This document shows, piece by piece, positions 15,517-23,427 of a DNA stretch of 37,740 bases (its first letter is position 1; each line of letters begins with the position of its first letter). This DNA comes from Alphaproteobacteria bacterium (GTDB lineage: Bacteria > Pseudomonadota > Alphaproteobacteria > Rs-D84). Made by a program: the position numbers and the translations under genes. Location: the NCBI GenBank assembly GCA_015062445.1, contig SUUQ01000002.1:87051-124790 (forward strand). Direction: 5' to 3'. The notes below the pieces were generated by a model, which searched no databases, was not told the DNA's origin, and saw only the letters and a list, made by a program, of their open reading frames with translations.

Positions 15517-15826
15517 AAAATTATTTCAATTTATTGGTCGTGCCTGGTCTGGTGGCGGCTATGGCAAACTGGGGGTTATATTAACACTGTTTGCATGTTT
15601 TACATTTACCGGTTTATTCTGGGGCGATGTCAGCATCCAGCGATTCGGCATGGACATATTGGAATTACACAATGTCCAGTCACAGTTAACAACGGAACAA
15701 GAAACATTAAACGAACTGAACCGCCACATTAAATTATTACAAAACGGCAGTCCTGATTATATCGAAGAACTGGGGTTAAAATACCTGAACATTGGCACCC
15801 CAGACACCAAGATATTAAAGATTTAA
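15500..15826 (+). CDS. ftsB: FtsB/DivIC-like septum formation initiator
   Basis: A 108-residue single-pass membrane protein: a short basic cytoplasmic tail (MKTKIKKLFQF), a TM segment at about 24-43 (LGVILTLFACFTFTGLFWGD), then a coiled coil (LELHNVQSQLTTEQETLNEL, then NRHIKLLQNGS) and the conserved end PDYIEELGLKYLNIGTPD. FtsB joins FtsL and FtsQ in the divisome and helps activate septal wall synthesis. The order TM, coiled coil, then a (D/E)xxEExAR-like segment is typical; sequence conservation in this family is low, so the symbol rests on architecture. The ATG at 15500 is preferred over 15491, which lies inside the -10. Confidence 0.8.
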   Translation: MKTKIKKLFQFIGRAWSGGGYGKLGVILTLFACFTFTGLFWGDVSIQRFGMDILELHNVQSQLTTEQETLNELNRHIKLLQNGSPDYIEELGLKYLNIGTPDTKILKI

Positions 15827-15849
15827 TCCCGCCAATTGCGGGATTTTTA
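15825..15849 (+). terminator. Intrinsic terminator after ftsB-like gene
   Basis: AATCCCGC (15825-15832), loop CAATT, GCGGGATT (15838-15845), then TTTT. It overlaps the stop codon region and faces the tspO stop (15852) on the other strand, so it may serve both convergent genes. Confidence 0.8.
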
Positions 15850-15851
15850 TT

Positions 15852-16328
15852 TTAATTCAGCATTAAAATCGTTGCATTTAAATAGAACGCAAACACCAGC
15901 CACGCAATATACGGCCACACCAGATAAGAAGCCGCCCGGCTGATTGGTTTGAAAACGATTGCCATCCATATTGAGACTGCGATTAATGCCACCAGACACA
16001 GCAAAGCACCGCCAACGAACTGCAAACCAAAGAACAAATAACTCCACAACGCATTCAGCCCCATTTGTGCTGCGAACATTACATAGGCAGTTGTTTTATT
16101 TTGTCGTGTTTTTGTATTATTCATAATAATGAACAGTGCGATACCCAACAATGTATAAAGGATAATCCACGCAACAGTAAACACCCACCCATTTGGTGTC
16201 AGATTTGATTGAATCAACCCGTTATACCACTCATTTGCCCCTGGCGACATTGGCGAAAAGAAACCACCAATAATACCTGGGATAAACGAAATAACTAATG
16301 CCAAAATAAAAGTCCAAAATTTTTTCAT
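15852..16328 (-). CDS. tspO: TspO/MBR family (tryptophan-rich sensory) membrane protein
   Basis: 158 residues from the ATG at 16328, which has a good AAAGGAGAG site; the earlier in-frame start at 16358 has none. Five transmembrane helices are visible, with the family motifs WYNGLIQSNLTPNGWVFTVAW, ILYTLLGIALFI, MGLNALWSYLFFGLQ and SRAASYLVWPYIAWLVFAFYLNA. TspO proteins bind porphyrins and cholesterol-like ligands and have been linked to tetrapyrrole handling and stress; the exact role here is unknown. Monocistronic, convergent with the ftsB-like gene. Confidence 0.92.
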   Translation of the reverse strand: MKKFWTFILALVISFIPGIIGGFFSPMSPGANEWYNGLIQSNLTPNGWVFTVAWIILYTLLGIALFIIMNNTKTRQNKTTAYVMFAAQMGLNALWSYLFFGLQFVGGALLCLVALIAVSIWMAIVFKPISRAASYLVWPYIAWLVFAFYLNATILMLN

Positions 16329-16395
16329 TTTTCTCTCCTTTGATATTGAGTATATCATTCAGTATCCATTAAATACACAGGAACTATTACCCATG

Positions 16396-16418
16396 AAAAA
16401 ACCGCCCATTCGGACGGT
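16396..16418 (-). terminator. Intrinsic terminator of tRNA-Arg
   Basis: On the minus strand ACCGTC-CGAAT-GGGCGGT followed by TTTTTT, 8 nt after the tRNA 3' CCA. The same hairpin type is reused before the copy 1 repeat-protein gene (8645-8670). Confidence 0.85.
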
Positions 16419-16426
16419 TAAATTCT

Positions 16427-16503
16427 TGGCACGCCCTGCAGGATTCGAACCTGCGACCTGCAGATTAGAAATCTGATGCTCTATCCAGCTGAGCTAAGGG
16501 CGC
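16427..16503 (-). tRNA. tRNA-Arg (anticodon TCT)
   Basis: A 77-nt cloverleaf on the minus strand. The acceptor GCGCCCT pairs with AGGGCGT (a terminal G-U), the D-arm is AGCTCAGCTGGATAGAGC, and the anticodon stem CAGAT/ATCTG carries loop TTTCTAA (anticodon TCT, reading AGA). The T-arm is GCAGGTTCGAATCCTGC and the CCA is encoded. A promoter TTGATA-16 bp-TAAAAT (16516-16543) lies just upstream and an intrinsic terminator downstream. Confidence 0.96.
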
Positions 16504-16515
16504 ACAACGCAACCT

Positions 16516-16543
16516 ATTTTATACTAAAAATAAAAAATATCAA
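16516..16543 (-). promoter_or_regulatory. Predicted promoter of tRNA-Arg
   Basis: TTGATA (16538-16543), 16 bp, TAAAAT (16516-16521), each 5 of 6 consensus, about 12 nt before the mature tRNA 5' end. Confidence 0.6.
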
Positions 16544-16584
16544 GCCCGAACCATAAAAAAACACCATGCACACACTTTGCTACC

Positions 16585-17850
16585 TTAGTTCAACCCCAGG
16601 TTTTCTGGGGTCAGTTTCCCCATTGCAGCCAGCACCGCAAAATATGCAGATATTCGTGCGTGCTTTGCCCGTGTATGTGCCACCTGGGAATTCAACAATT
16701 CTTGTTCCGCATTCAGCACATCCAGCACCGTCCGCCGCCCCTGCATTTGTTCATCACGAATCCCATCCAGTGCCATTTTATTTGCATCTACACTGGCCCG
16801 TGTTGCATTTATTGCCGTTTCCTGGGCAACATAGATATTCCATGCAGATCTCAGATTTTCAACAATTCCACGACGTGCCGTTAAAATCTGTTCTTGGACA
16901 GATGCGACATTTGCACGCACTTTATCCGCATTCGCCATGGCATTTCCTTTGTCAAACAGCGGCACCCGCAGATACACCCCAACCCGACTGTCAGTTATAT
17001 CATCAACAAACGGCACATTATCCAATCGCTGTACAGTCCCCCGAATATCAACCGATGGCAGCATTGTCTGGTATGCAATTTTTATATTTTGTTTTACAGC
17101 CGCCTCTTGTTCCGCCAGCGCAACCAACACAGGGTGCTGTGCCAGTGCCAATTCCTGGGCATCAAATACAGATTCCGGGAACATCCCATCTGTCTTATTT
17201 GTGTCGATATCAACATACATCCACCTGTCATCACCGCTGATATTTTTCACAGATTCTTTGGCATTATCGTATTGTGCGCTGGCATCACTGACCTGATAGC
17301 GCGCCATTTCCAGTCTTGCTGATGCCTGGGCAACATCTGTTTTGGTCATACGTCCAACATCCTGACCATCCTTTACAAACTGATAGTATTCCGCCAACAC
17401 CCGTTCATTGTTCTGATTCAGTTTTAACACTGCATCTGCGTTCAGCACATTAATATATGCATTTATCGCATCCAAAAAAACTTCTTGTTGTGTTGCATAC
17501 ATATTCGCCTGCTGTGCAGCCAACAATCCTTGTGCGGCTTTGATTTTTGCAAACATTGCCCCTCCCTGGAAAACATTTTGCTGCACCTCCAGACCATATT
17601 GCATTGGCACATACTCAAATGACCTGTCTGCAAGTTCTGTTTTTGCCACCCCAACATTACCAGACAACCCCAAATACGGTTTCAGCACGGTTTTTGCCAC
17701 ATCGACTTCGGCCATTGCTGCTGCAACATCAGCCCTTTTTTGCCCCAGAACAGGATTATTATTATACACACTGGCCAAAACAGAATACACATCTGCATGC
17801 GCCATCCCAATACAGCACAAAGAAAAAAATATTGCACACAACGTCTTCAT
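16585..17850 (-). CDS. tolC: TolC-family outer-membrane efflux protein
   Basis: 421 residues from the ATG at 17850, giving the signal peptide MKTLCAIFFSLCCIGMAHA; the longer frame upstream overlaps the permease gene. Two OEP repeats rich in long helices are visible: VYSVLASVYNNNPVLGQKRA to AEYYQFVKDGQDVGRMTKTD, and ELALAQHPVLVALAEQEA to RRTVLDVLNAEQELLNSQVA. TDVAQASARLEMARY and VLDVLNAEQELLNSQ are typical TolC features. It would form the trimeric outer-membrane channel for the ABC exporter encoded just upstream (25-bp gap). Having a dedicated TolC as the last gene of a Ybh-type operon supports a complete envelope-spanning pump. Confidence 0.92.
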   Translation of the reverse strand: MKTLCAIFFSLCCIGMAHADVYSVLASVYNNNPVLGQKRADVAAAMAEVDVAKTVLKPYLGLSGNVGVAKTELADRSFEYVPMQYGLEVQQNVFQGGAMFAKIKAAQGLLAAQQANMYATQQEVFLDAINAYINVLNADAVLKLNQNNERVLAEYYQFVKDGQDVGRMTKTDVAQASARLEMARYQVSDASAQYDNAKESVKNISGDDRWMYVDIDTNKTDGMFPESVFDAQELALAQHPVLVALAEQEAAVKQNIKIAYQTMLPSVDIRGTVQRLDNVPFVDDITDSRVGVYLRVPLFDKGNAMANADKVRANVASVQEQILTARRGIVENLRSAWNIYVAQETAINATRASVDANKMALDGIRDEQMQGRRTVLDVLNAEQELLNSQVAHTRAKHARISAYFAVLAAMGKLTPENLGLN

Positions 17851-17875
17851 GTTCTCTGCCCCCCCATTGTATTTA

Positions 17876-18976
17876 TTATCGCAGTGTTGTCTTAAACCGA
17901 TGCAGTGCCCAAATCCATATTGCAACCCCTGATGCCATCATTGCCGCTGCATGTCGCCAGAAATACATCCAGTCCGGCCCCTTTAACATAATACTTCGAA
18001 CCAAATATGCATAGTGACTTAATGGATTTATATAACTTATCCAGCGCAAAACAACAGGCATATTTTCCGTTGACACAATTGCCCCAGACAACATCAGCGA
18101 TAAAAATGCCACTATAATCAGTCCCAACATTGCCTGCTGCTGTGTGTGCGTATACGTAGCCAACCACACCCCAACACCACATGCCGGCACACAAAACACC
18201 AAAAAAGCCAACAAGAACATAAACCAAGAGCCCGCAAACGGCACATGAAACACAATCATCCCAACAATAACGATTAACAGCATAACCAAAAACGCCACCG
18301 CCACATATGGCACGACCTTGCCCAGAATAATATCATACTTTGAAATAGGTGCCGCAATCAGGTTCTCCATTGTTCCTGTTTCTTTTTCTTTGGCAATTGA
18401 TACCGCAATCAAAATCAACAATGCTAAAAACACCAGTATTGCCACCATTGACGGCACCATAAAGAACTTTGTATCCAATTGTGGGTTAAACAAGATTCGC
18501 ACATTCATATCAATCGGTGTTCCTAATTCTGTCCCTGTGGCATCTACGATTGTTTTTGTAATTATGCCACGCAGGTATGCCTCTATACTGTGTGCCTTCA
18601 AAATATTCATTGAATCAATCAGTATTTGTATTTCTGCATTTCCCTGTGCGACATCATGCGTAAATCCACCATCTGGTGCAATTATTGCTACATCTGCCAT
18701 ACCACCTTGCACCGCTGCCACAGGGTCGATTTTATCTGCATTAACTGGAATAAACAGCCCTGTTCCGATGGCATGATTGTATATTTGATTCATCATCACA
18801 TCATTTGGCCTTGCGTCCATAATAATTTTCAAATTATCCGCCTGGAACGTTATCGCCCCGGCCAAGACCACCATCTGCACCACAGGCATAATCAGTATTG
18901 CCATCATCAGAATCGGATCACGCAGCAATGCGATAATTTCCTTTTTGAAAAATCCACCCAGTACTTTGATATTCAT
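17876..18976 (-). CDS. ABC-2 type exporter permease (YbhR-like)
   Basis: 366 residues from the ATG at 18976, overlapping the previous stop by ATGA (18973-18976). Architecture of the ABC2_membrane_3 family: a TM helix near the N-terminus (ILMMAILIMPVVQMVVLAGAI), a large periplasmic domain, and five TM helices in the C-terminal half. Signature segments are FNPQLDTKFFMVPSMVAILV, AKEKETGTMENLIAAPISKY and SGAIVSTENMPVVLRWISYI with NPLSHY. It should pair with the preceding permease and the two ATPases. Related E. coli YbhR and YhhJ export drugs; the substrate here cannot be read from sequence. Confidence 0.9.
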   Translation of the reverse strand: MNIKVLGGFFKKEIIALLRDPILMMAILIMPVVQMVVLAGAITFQADNLKIIMDARPNDVMMNQIYNHAIGTGLFIPVNADKIDPVAAVQGGMADVAIIAPDGGFTHDVAQGNAEIQILIDSMNILKAHSIEAYLRGIITKTIVDATGTELGTPIDMNVRILFNPQLDTKFFMVPSMVAILVFLALLILIAVSIAKEKETGTMENLIAAPISKYDIILGKVVPYVAVAFLVMLLIVIVGMIVFHVPFAGSWFMFLLAFLVFCVPACGVGVWLATYTHTQQQAMLGLIIVAFLSLMLSGAIVSTENMPVVLRWISYINPLSHYAYLVRSIMLKGPDWMYFWRHAAAMMASGVAIWIWALHRFKTTLR

Positions 18977-20097
18977 TCCAAAGACCTCTTGAATTTTGCC
19001 ACACAAATAATCAGTATTATTAATGCCTGCAGCCCTAAAATTGCATACAACCACCATATATCTGCAAACAAACTGCCCTTTAAGAATTGATCCCGGGTGA
19101 TATCCATATAGAACCGTGCTGGAAACATTGCGGATACAATTCTGTAACCACGTGTCATATATTCAATTGGAAAAACAAATCCAGACAAAATTACCGTTGG
19201 CAGCAATCCAACAATTGCCGCATATTGAATTGCCACTTCTTGCTTTTTTGTTGACACGGAAATAAACAACCCAATTGCCAGGTATGCCAATATAAACAGC
19301 CATGTCCCGAACACCAATTGCCAATAACTGCCAACAAATGGCACCCCAAACACAAACCGTGCAATTGCGAACACCAACACAAACCCAACAAAACTAATAA
19401 TTGCATACGGCACCACCTTGCCCAAGATAATATCCAGTCGTGTTGCCGGTGTTGACAGCAGCATCTCCATCGATCCCCGTTCCCATTCACGACAAATCGT
19501 CAATGTTGTCAGCATAATTGCCACCAGCGCAATTATCACAGCTGCCAATCCCGGTACTGCAAACCACCTTGAATTCAGTTCTGGATTAAACATATATCGA
19601 ATTTTATATCGCAACACACCAGCATTATGATTTATGGGCACATCTTGAATTTTATAATATGAATTTATATTAATTGTATTCAGATAATTTGACACCGCCG
19701 ACATTGTTGAACTTTCCGTTCCATCAACCAGCACCTGAACACTTCCTGCATTATTCCCCAGCATATCTTTTTCGAATCCCCCCGGCACAGCCAGTCCAAC
19801 CCGGGCCCGCCCTGCAACAATTTCATCAAACAATTTATCAGGATTATCGATTTGATATGGTTGGAAATAGTTTGAACTGGCAAACGTTTCGACCAGTTTT
19901 CTTGATGCCATTGTTTTATCATTATCGACAAATGCCATATCAATTGATTTAATATTAAACTCTATCGAACTGCCCAGTATTAATACAATCAGCAACGGCA
20001 ACAATAATGCCATCATCAGCGTAAATGGATCACGCCAAATATGCTTAAATTCTTTAAACAAAATCGCCTTGGTTCTGTCCCAAGAAAATATTTTCAT
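18973..20097 (-). CDS. ABC-2 type exporter permease (YbhS-like)
   Basis: 374 residues from the ATG at 20097 (MKIFSWDRTKAILFKEFKHI), which overlaps the ATPase stop by ATGA; the longer open frame intrudes into that gene. It has the N-terminal cytoplasmic amphipathic segment and TM1 (TLMMALLLPLLIVLILGSSI), a periplasmic domain (DNDKTMASRKLVETFASSNY, VQVLVDGTESSTMS), and a C-terminal TM block with REWERGSMEMLLSTPATRLD and LSGFVFPIEYMTRGYRIVSA. It is most like YbhS. Heterodimeric pairing with the downstream permease is inferred from gene order. Confidence 0.9.
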   Translation of the reverse strand: MKIFSWDRTKAILFKEFKHIWRDPFTLMMALLLPLLIVLILGSSIEFNIKSIDMAFVDNDKTMASRKLVETFASSNYFQPYQIDNPDKLFDEIVAGRARVGLAVPGGFEKDMLGNNAGSVQVLVDGTESSTMSAVSNYLNTININSYYKIQDVPINHNAGVLRYKIRYMFNPELNSRWFAVPGLAAVIIALVAIMLTTLTICREWERGSMEMLLSTPATRLDIILGKVVPYAIISFVGFVLVFAIARFVFGVPFVGSYWQLVFGTWLFILAYLAIGLFISVSTKKQEVAIQYAAIVGLLPTVILSGFVFPIEYMTRGYRIVSAMFPARFYMDITRDQFLKGSLFADIWWLYAILGLQALIILIICVAKFKRSLE

Positions 20098-21005
20098 CTG
20101 TTTTTTCCTTCGACCAGTCTGATAAACACATCTTCCAGCGACGGTGGAATTTGCTGAATTTCCCAATCGCGCTTTAATTTTCTCAGCCACGATGCCACGT
20201 CGACCCCATCTTTGAACTTCACATGGAACCTGGCCCCATACGGCTGCCACAAATCGATTACATCTGGTGTTGGTCGCATTGGTTTATCCTTTTTTGGTTT
20301 GACACTGAACAGTGTATTACCAAATGTTTTTTGTTTTAATTCATCTGGACTGGCGATTGCGATAATTTCTCCTGCACGCATCAGTGCAATTTGTTCACAG
20401 TTTTCTGCTTCATCCATATAGTGCGTTGTAACAAACACTGTCATTCCTTCGTTTGCCAGTTCACGAATTAATTTCCAGAATCTAAATCTGGCATGCGGTG
20501 CAACACCTGCGGTTGGTTCATCCAAGAACACGATCTTTGGTTGATGCAGCAATGCGACACACAGTGCGATTTGTTGTTTAATTCCTCCTGGGATATTTTT
20601 CACCACCACCCGAATATCACCGTCAAACCCAACAAATTCCAACAGCTGTTTTCGCCGTTCCAAATACAATTTGTTATCCATTTGGTGCAATGCCGCCGCA
20701 AAGTCAAAATTTTCTTTGACAGACAAATCGTTATACAGTGTGAATTTCTGGGACATATATCCGACTTTTTCTTTGATTTTGTTTTCATTTCCTGGGGTAA
20801 ACGATATGCCATCAATTATCACCCGACCACTGGTTGCCGGCAGCAATCCACACAGCACCCGTATTGTTGTTGTCTTACCCGCCCCATTTGCACCCAAGAA
20901 TCCAAATATCTGCCCTGGTGCCACTGCAAACGACACGTTTTTCACCGCCCAGAAATCACCGAATTTCACCGACATATTTTTAACATCGACAATTTTATCA
21001 ATCAT
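20094..21005 (-). CDS. ABC exporter ATPase, equivalent to the C-terminal half of YbhF
   Basis: A 303-residue cytosolic nucleotide-binding protein. It has Walker A GANGAGKTTTIR (about 38-49), Q-loop YMSQKFTLYNDLSVKEN, Walker B IVFLDEPTAG and an intact H-loop (TTHYMDEAENC). The signature is degenerate (IPGGIKQQ instead of LSGGxxQ), and the D-loop reads AGVAP rather than AGVDP. E. coli YbhF is a single fused tandem ATPase whose second half also has an unorthodox signature, so this gene corresponds to that half. The C-terminal 80 residues form an extra domain. ATGA overlap with the permease gene and with the previous ATPase implies tight coupling. Confidence 0.9.
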   Translation of the reverse strand: MIDKIVDVKNMSVKFGDFWAVKNVSFAVAPGQIFGFLGANGAGKTTTIRVLCGLLPATSGRVIIDGISFTPGNENKIKEKVGYMSQKFTLYNDLSVKENFDFAAALHQMDNKLYLERRKQLLEFVGFDGDIRVVVKNIPGGIKQQIALCVALLHQPKIVFLDEPTAGVAPHARFRFWKLIRELANEGMTVFVTTHYMDEAENCEQIALMRAGEIIAIASPDELKQKTFGNTLFSVKPKKDKPMRPTPDVIDLWQPYGARFHVKFKDGVDVASWLRKLKRDWEIQQIPPSLEDVFIRLVEGKNR

Positions 21006-21733
21006 TTGCGTTTTTCCCTGCGTTTCAAGAACAGTTCATCAAAACTATTACTGTTATATTTTTTCAGCAACAAATCTGGTTCACCTGCTGCAAACACTCG
21101 TCCATTTTCCATCAATGCGACTGAATTACACCTTTCTGCTTCGTCCATATATGCAGTTGAAATCAGAACCAATATTCCGTTATTTTTCGCATTATCCAAC
21201 AGTCCCCAGAATTCTCGTCTGCTGATTGGGTCAACACCATTTGTTGGTTCATCCAGCATCATAATTCGTGGCGACCGCAACAAAGCGCAAATCAGCCCCA
21301 ATTTTTTATACATCCCACCCGACAATTTTCCTGCAGGTCTGTCCAAGAAAGTTTCCAATCGTGCCAAATGCACCAATTCGTCTTTTTTATATTGAAAATC
21401 TGCATCATTTATACCATACAGTTTTCTAAAGAAATCCAGATGTTCTTCCACCGACAAGTCTGCATATAAACTGTGACTTTGCGGCATGTATGCAATCTGT
21501 TCTTGGATTTTATCAAAATATATTTTTCGTCCATTTTCACGATATTGCACAGTTCCAGAATTTGCCCGCATTAAATCCATCATAATCCGAAACAGTGTTG
21601 TTTTTCCCGCCCCCGCAGGCCCAATAATTCCATACAGTTTTCCACTGGCAAATCGCATCGACACGTTATCCAGTGCGACAACATCTTTAAACTGTTTAAA
21701 AACTTTATCTACCCAGATTTCAATTTCATTCAT
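21002..21733 (-). CDS. ABC exporter ATPase, equivalent to the N-terminal half of YbhF
   Basis: 243 residues with Walker A GPAGAGKTTLFR, Q-loop YMPQSHSLYADLSVEEHLDF, a canonical signature KLSGGMYKKLGL, Walker B IMMLDEPTNGVDPISRREFW and C-terminal STAYMDEAERC. The H-loop histidine is replaced (STAYM), as in the N-terminal half of YbhF. Combined with the degenerate signature of the next ATPase, the two would form one good and one weakened ATP site. The gene starts inside the last 8 nt of the membrane-fusion gene. Confidence 0.9.
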   Translation of the reverse strand: MNEIEIWVDKVFKQFKDVVALDNVSMRFASGKLYGIIGPAGAGKTTLFRIMMDLMRANSGTVQYRENGRKIYFDKIQEQIAYMPQSHSLYADLSVEEHLDFFRKLYGINDADFQYKKDELVHLARLETFLDRPAGKLSGGMYKKLGLICALLRSPRIMMLDEPTNGVDPISRREFWGLLDNAKNNGILVLISTAYMDEAERCNSVALMENGRVFAAGEPDLLLKKYNSNSFDELFLKRREKRK

Positions 21734-22478
21734 TTTGCAACAACGTACTTTCTATTGTCATACCGGACTTCAGTATTAATTGTGGATTATCAAATTGTAC
21801 CTTGACCCCATAAACCAGTCTGGTCCGTTCATCCCGTGTCTGAACATTTTTTGGGGTAAATTCTGGTTTTTCATTTATTTTGATAATACGACCTGGAAAT
21901 TCTGCATTATTTGCCTCGGGCAAGATACCAACCACACGTTGTCCCACCGCCAATTTATACAGCACATCATACGGCACATAGAAATATGCCCAAATATCAT
22001 ATGGATTTGCAACCGACATCAACAGTGTACCTGGTGCGACCACCTCGCCAACTTCACGAAATTTTGTAACGACCATTCCATCGATTGGGCTTTTAACCAA
22101 ACACCAATTCAACCGCAGATCATTATCCTGTTTTGCACGTATTATTTTATCGTATTCCATCTCAGACGCATGTCCACGTTCCTGCAGTTGTTTAATACGA
22201 TTAAATTCATTATCGATTTGTCGTGCATTAATTTTATACACATCGCACGTCAGTTGCACCAACGGCTGCCCATTTGCGACCACATCACCTTCTTCGACCA
22301 GCACATCTGCCACATCTGATGCAACCCGTGCCGCCACCATAACATTTGTTGTTTCCAATGTTCCTGCATAATAGAACGGTCTTTTTGCAATCAGCAATTC
22401 GGCCGCCACATATCCACACACACAGGCGACCACAAACAAAAATCCCCACAAAATGAATTTTTTACGTTTTTGAATCAT
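21726..22478 (-). CDS. HlyD-family membrane fusion protein (YbhG-like)
   Basis: A 250-residue periplasmic adaptor. The N-terminal membrane anchor is FILWGFLFVVACVCGYVAAE (8-27). The first half of the lipoyl domain is AARVASDVADVLVEEGDVVANGQPLVQL, followed by a short helical hairpin (INARQIDNEFNRIKQLQERG), then the second lipoyl half (LVKSPIDGMVVTKFREVGEV) and a beta-barrel. It would bridge the permease/ATPase complex to TolC. The hairpin is short for the family, which argues for a funnel-like tip meeting TolC. The start lacks a Shine-Dalgarno; CATAAT (22485-22490) ends 6 nt before the ATG. First gene of the six-gene operon. Confidence 0.9.
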   Translation of the reverse strand: MIQKRKKFILWGFLFVVACVCGYVAAELLIAKRPFYYAGTLETTNVMVAARVASDVADVLVEEGDVVANGQPLVQLTCDVYKINARQIDNEFNRIKQLQERGHASEMEYDKIIRAKQDNDLRLNWCLVKSPIDGMVVTKFREVGEVVAPGTLLMSVANPYDIWAYFYVPYDVLYKLAVGQRVVGILPEANNAEFPGRIIKINEKPEFTPKNVQTRDERTRLVYGVKVQFDNPQLILKSGMTIESTLLQNE

Positions 22479-22490
22479 AAGTTAATTATG
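22476..22490 (-). promoter_or_regulatory. Candidate leaderless -10 and palindrome at the efflux operon start
   Basis: CATAA-GTTAA-TTATG (22476-22490) is palindromic at its ends and covers the ATG. On the minus strand it supplies CATAAT 6 nt before the ATG. It contains AGTTAA, the half-site repeated in the MarR operator at 25973-26001. No convincing -35. Confidence 0.35.
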
Positions 22491-22547
22491 TCAAAAACAC
22501 ACAGAAAATTCGCCTGGTATGAATTCTTAATTCTACAAAATCAACCG

Positions 22548-23300
22548 CTATAATGCCCCGGCAAACACGGACGCCCGAAACAAGCGACCAGCGTCACTGT
22601 CGTGGCGGACGTTGCCGGCACAGTAGTACGCGCAACCAGTCTCACAAATGGACGCATCATCCCTGGTGGCGCCGTAGACCACCCACGGGGACGCGGCAAG
22701 ATTGGGTTCTGTCATCTTGCAATAACAATAGTAACCACCCGCCGTGGCATTTTCAATCGCAGATTGGTCAGTCGCAATCAAACCCGTAGTACCTCCACCC
22801 GAAGTATTTGCTGGCTTAACCGTTGTGCATTTTGATACGCCAGATACCGCACCATACCAAAAATGAACCGTCCAGGTGCCAGACGCAGCATTGGTGTATG
22901 CACCTATGCTACGAGCACCATCATACAAATTCGCAATCATGGTCGCAGGTTCCGCAATCGGTACCCAATGCGGACCAATTTCAATATCTGTTGTATAATA
23001 ATAGGTAAACGAACCGCCACTGGTACTGCTGTAATATGCAACCGTTTCATCATCAACAATTATCGCCTGGCCGCCATAGACATAGCCAGATGGGGCCGTA
23101 CACATGCTTTCTTTAATTGCCGTGGGTTTGAAACTGGTGCCGTATGTCGCAGTGGTGGACGATGGCAATGTGCCGGACAACGTCCCACCATTACACGTGT
23201 ACGTCACATTAAATACTGTTTTTATGCATGTTTCTGCGTTCGCCACACCAAAAACGGATGCAATCGCAATGCACAATGTTGTTCTTTTTATTCCATTCAT
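22548..23300 (-). CDS. Secreted DGR-type target protein, second copy (VR2)
   Basis: A 250-residue paralogue of the 5970-6719 target. The signal peptide is MNGIKRTTLCIAIASVFGVANA, followed by a Cys InlB-B-like repeat (about 27-112), a middle region, YYCYCKMTEPN, and a C-terminal variable region ending RLFRASVFAGAL. The start has AGGAACAGGAA directly upstream. It follows the second repeat-protein gene exactly as the first pair is arranged. There is no TR or RT next to it. The VR resembles the local TR but carries an inserted codon and at least seven substitutions at non-adenine positions, so it was probably written from a different template or has not been rewritten for a long time. Confidence 0.88.
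   Translation of the reverse strand: MNGIKRTTLCIAIASVFGVANAETCIKTVFNVTYTCNGGTLSGTLPSSTTATYGTSFKPTAIKESMCTAPSGYVYGGQAIIVDDETVAYYSSTSGGSFTYYYTTDIEIGPHWVPIAEPATMIANLYDGARSIGAYTNAASGTWTVHFWYGAVSGVSKCTTVKPANTSGGGTTGLIATDQSAIENATAGGYYCYCKMTEPNLAASPWVVYGATRDDASICETGCAYYCAGNVRHDSDAGRLFRASVFAGAL
22561..22699 (-). repeat. Second variable repeat (VR2), diverged from local TR
   Basis: It aligns to TR 5628-5761 with one 3-nt insertion. By my codon-by-codon reading, about 18 changes sit on TR adenines and about 7 do not (for example TTC to GTC, GCG to GAG, CGG to TTG). Flanks are conserved: GCAAACACGGACGCCCGAAA on the plus strand at one end and CCACCCACGGGGACGCGGCA at the other. Adenine enrichment still marks it as a DGR VR. 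No strong hairpin follows; only a 5-bp AT-rich one (GAATT-CTT-AATTC, about 22521-22533). Confidence 0.75.
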
Positions 23301-23348
23301 TTCCTGTTCCTTTTTGTTCTGTTTTTTTTATTATTTGAACCATCTCTT

Positions 23349-23418
23349 ATCAACTGGGGTGCCACGCCGGGGCAATGAAAGTGGGAAATATGCCCCACAA
23401 CGTGGCACCCCAGTTGAT
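23349..23418. repeat. 70-bp long-stem hairpin element, copy B
   Basis: The 18-nt arms (23349-23366 and 23401-23418) are perfect inverted repeats, with an inner GGGGCA/TGCCCC stem and a centre GAAAGTGGGAAAT shared with copy A (4908-4984). It lies between the repeat-protein stop and the VR2 target gene. No T-run follows the stem. Confidence 0.75.
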
Positions 23419-23427
23419 TCCCCCCCC

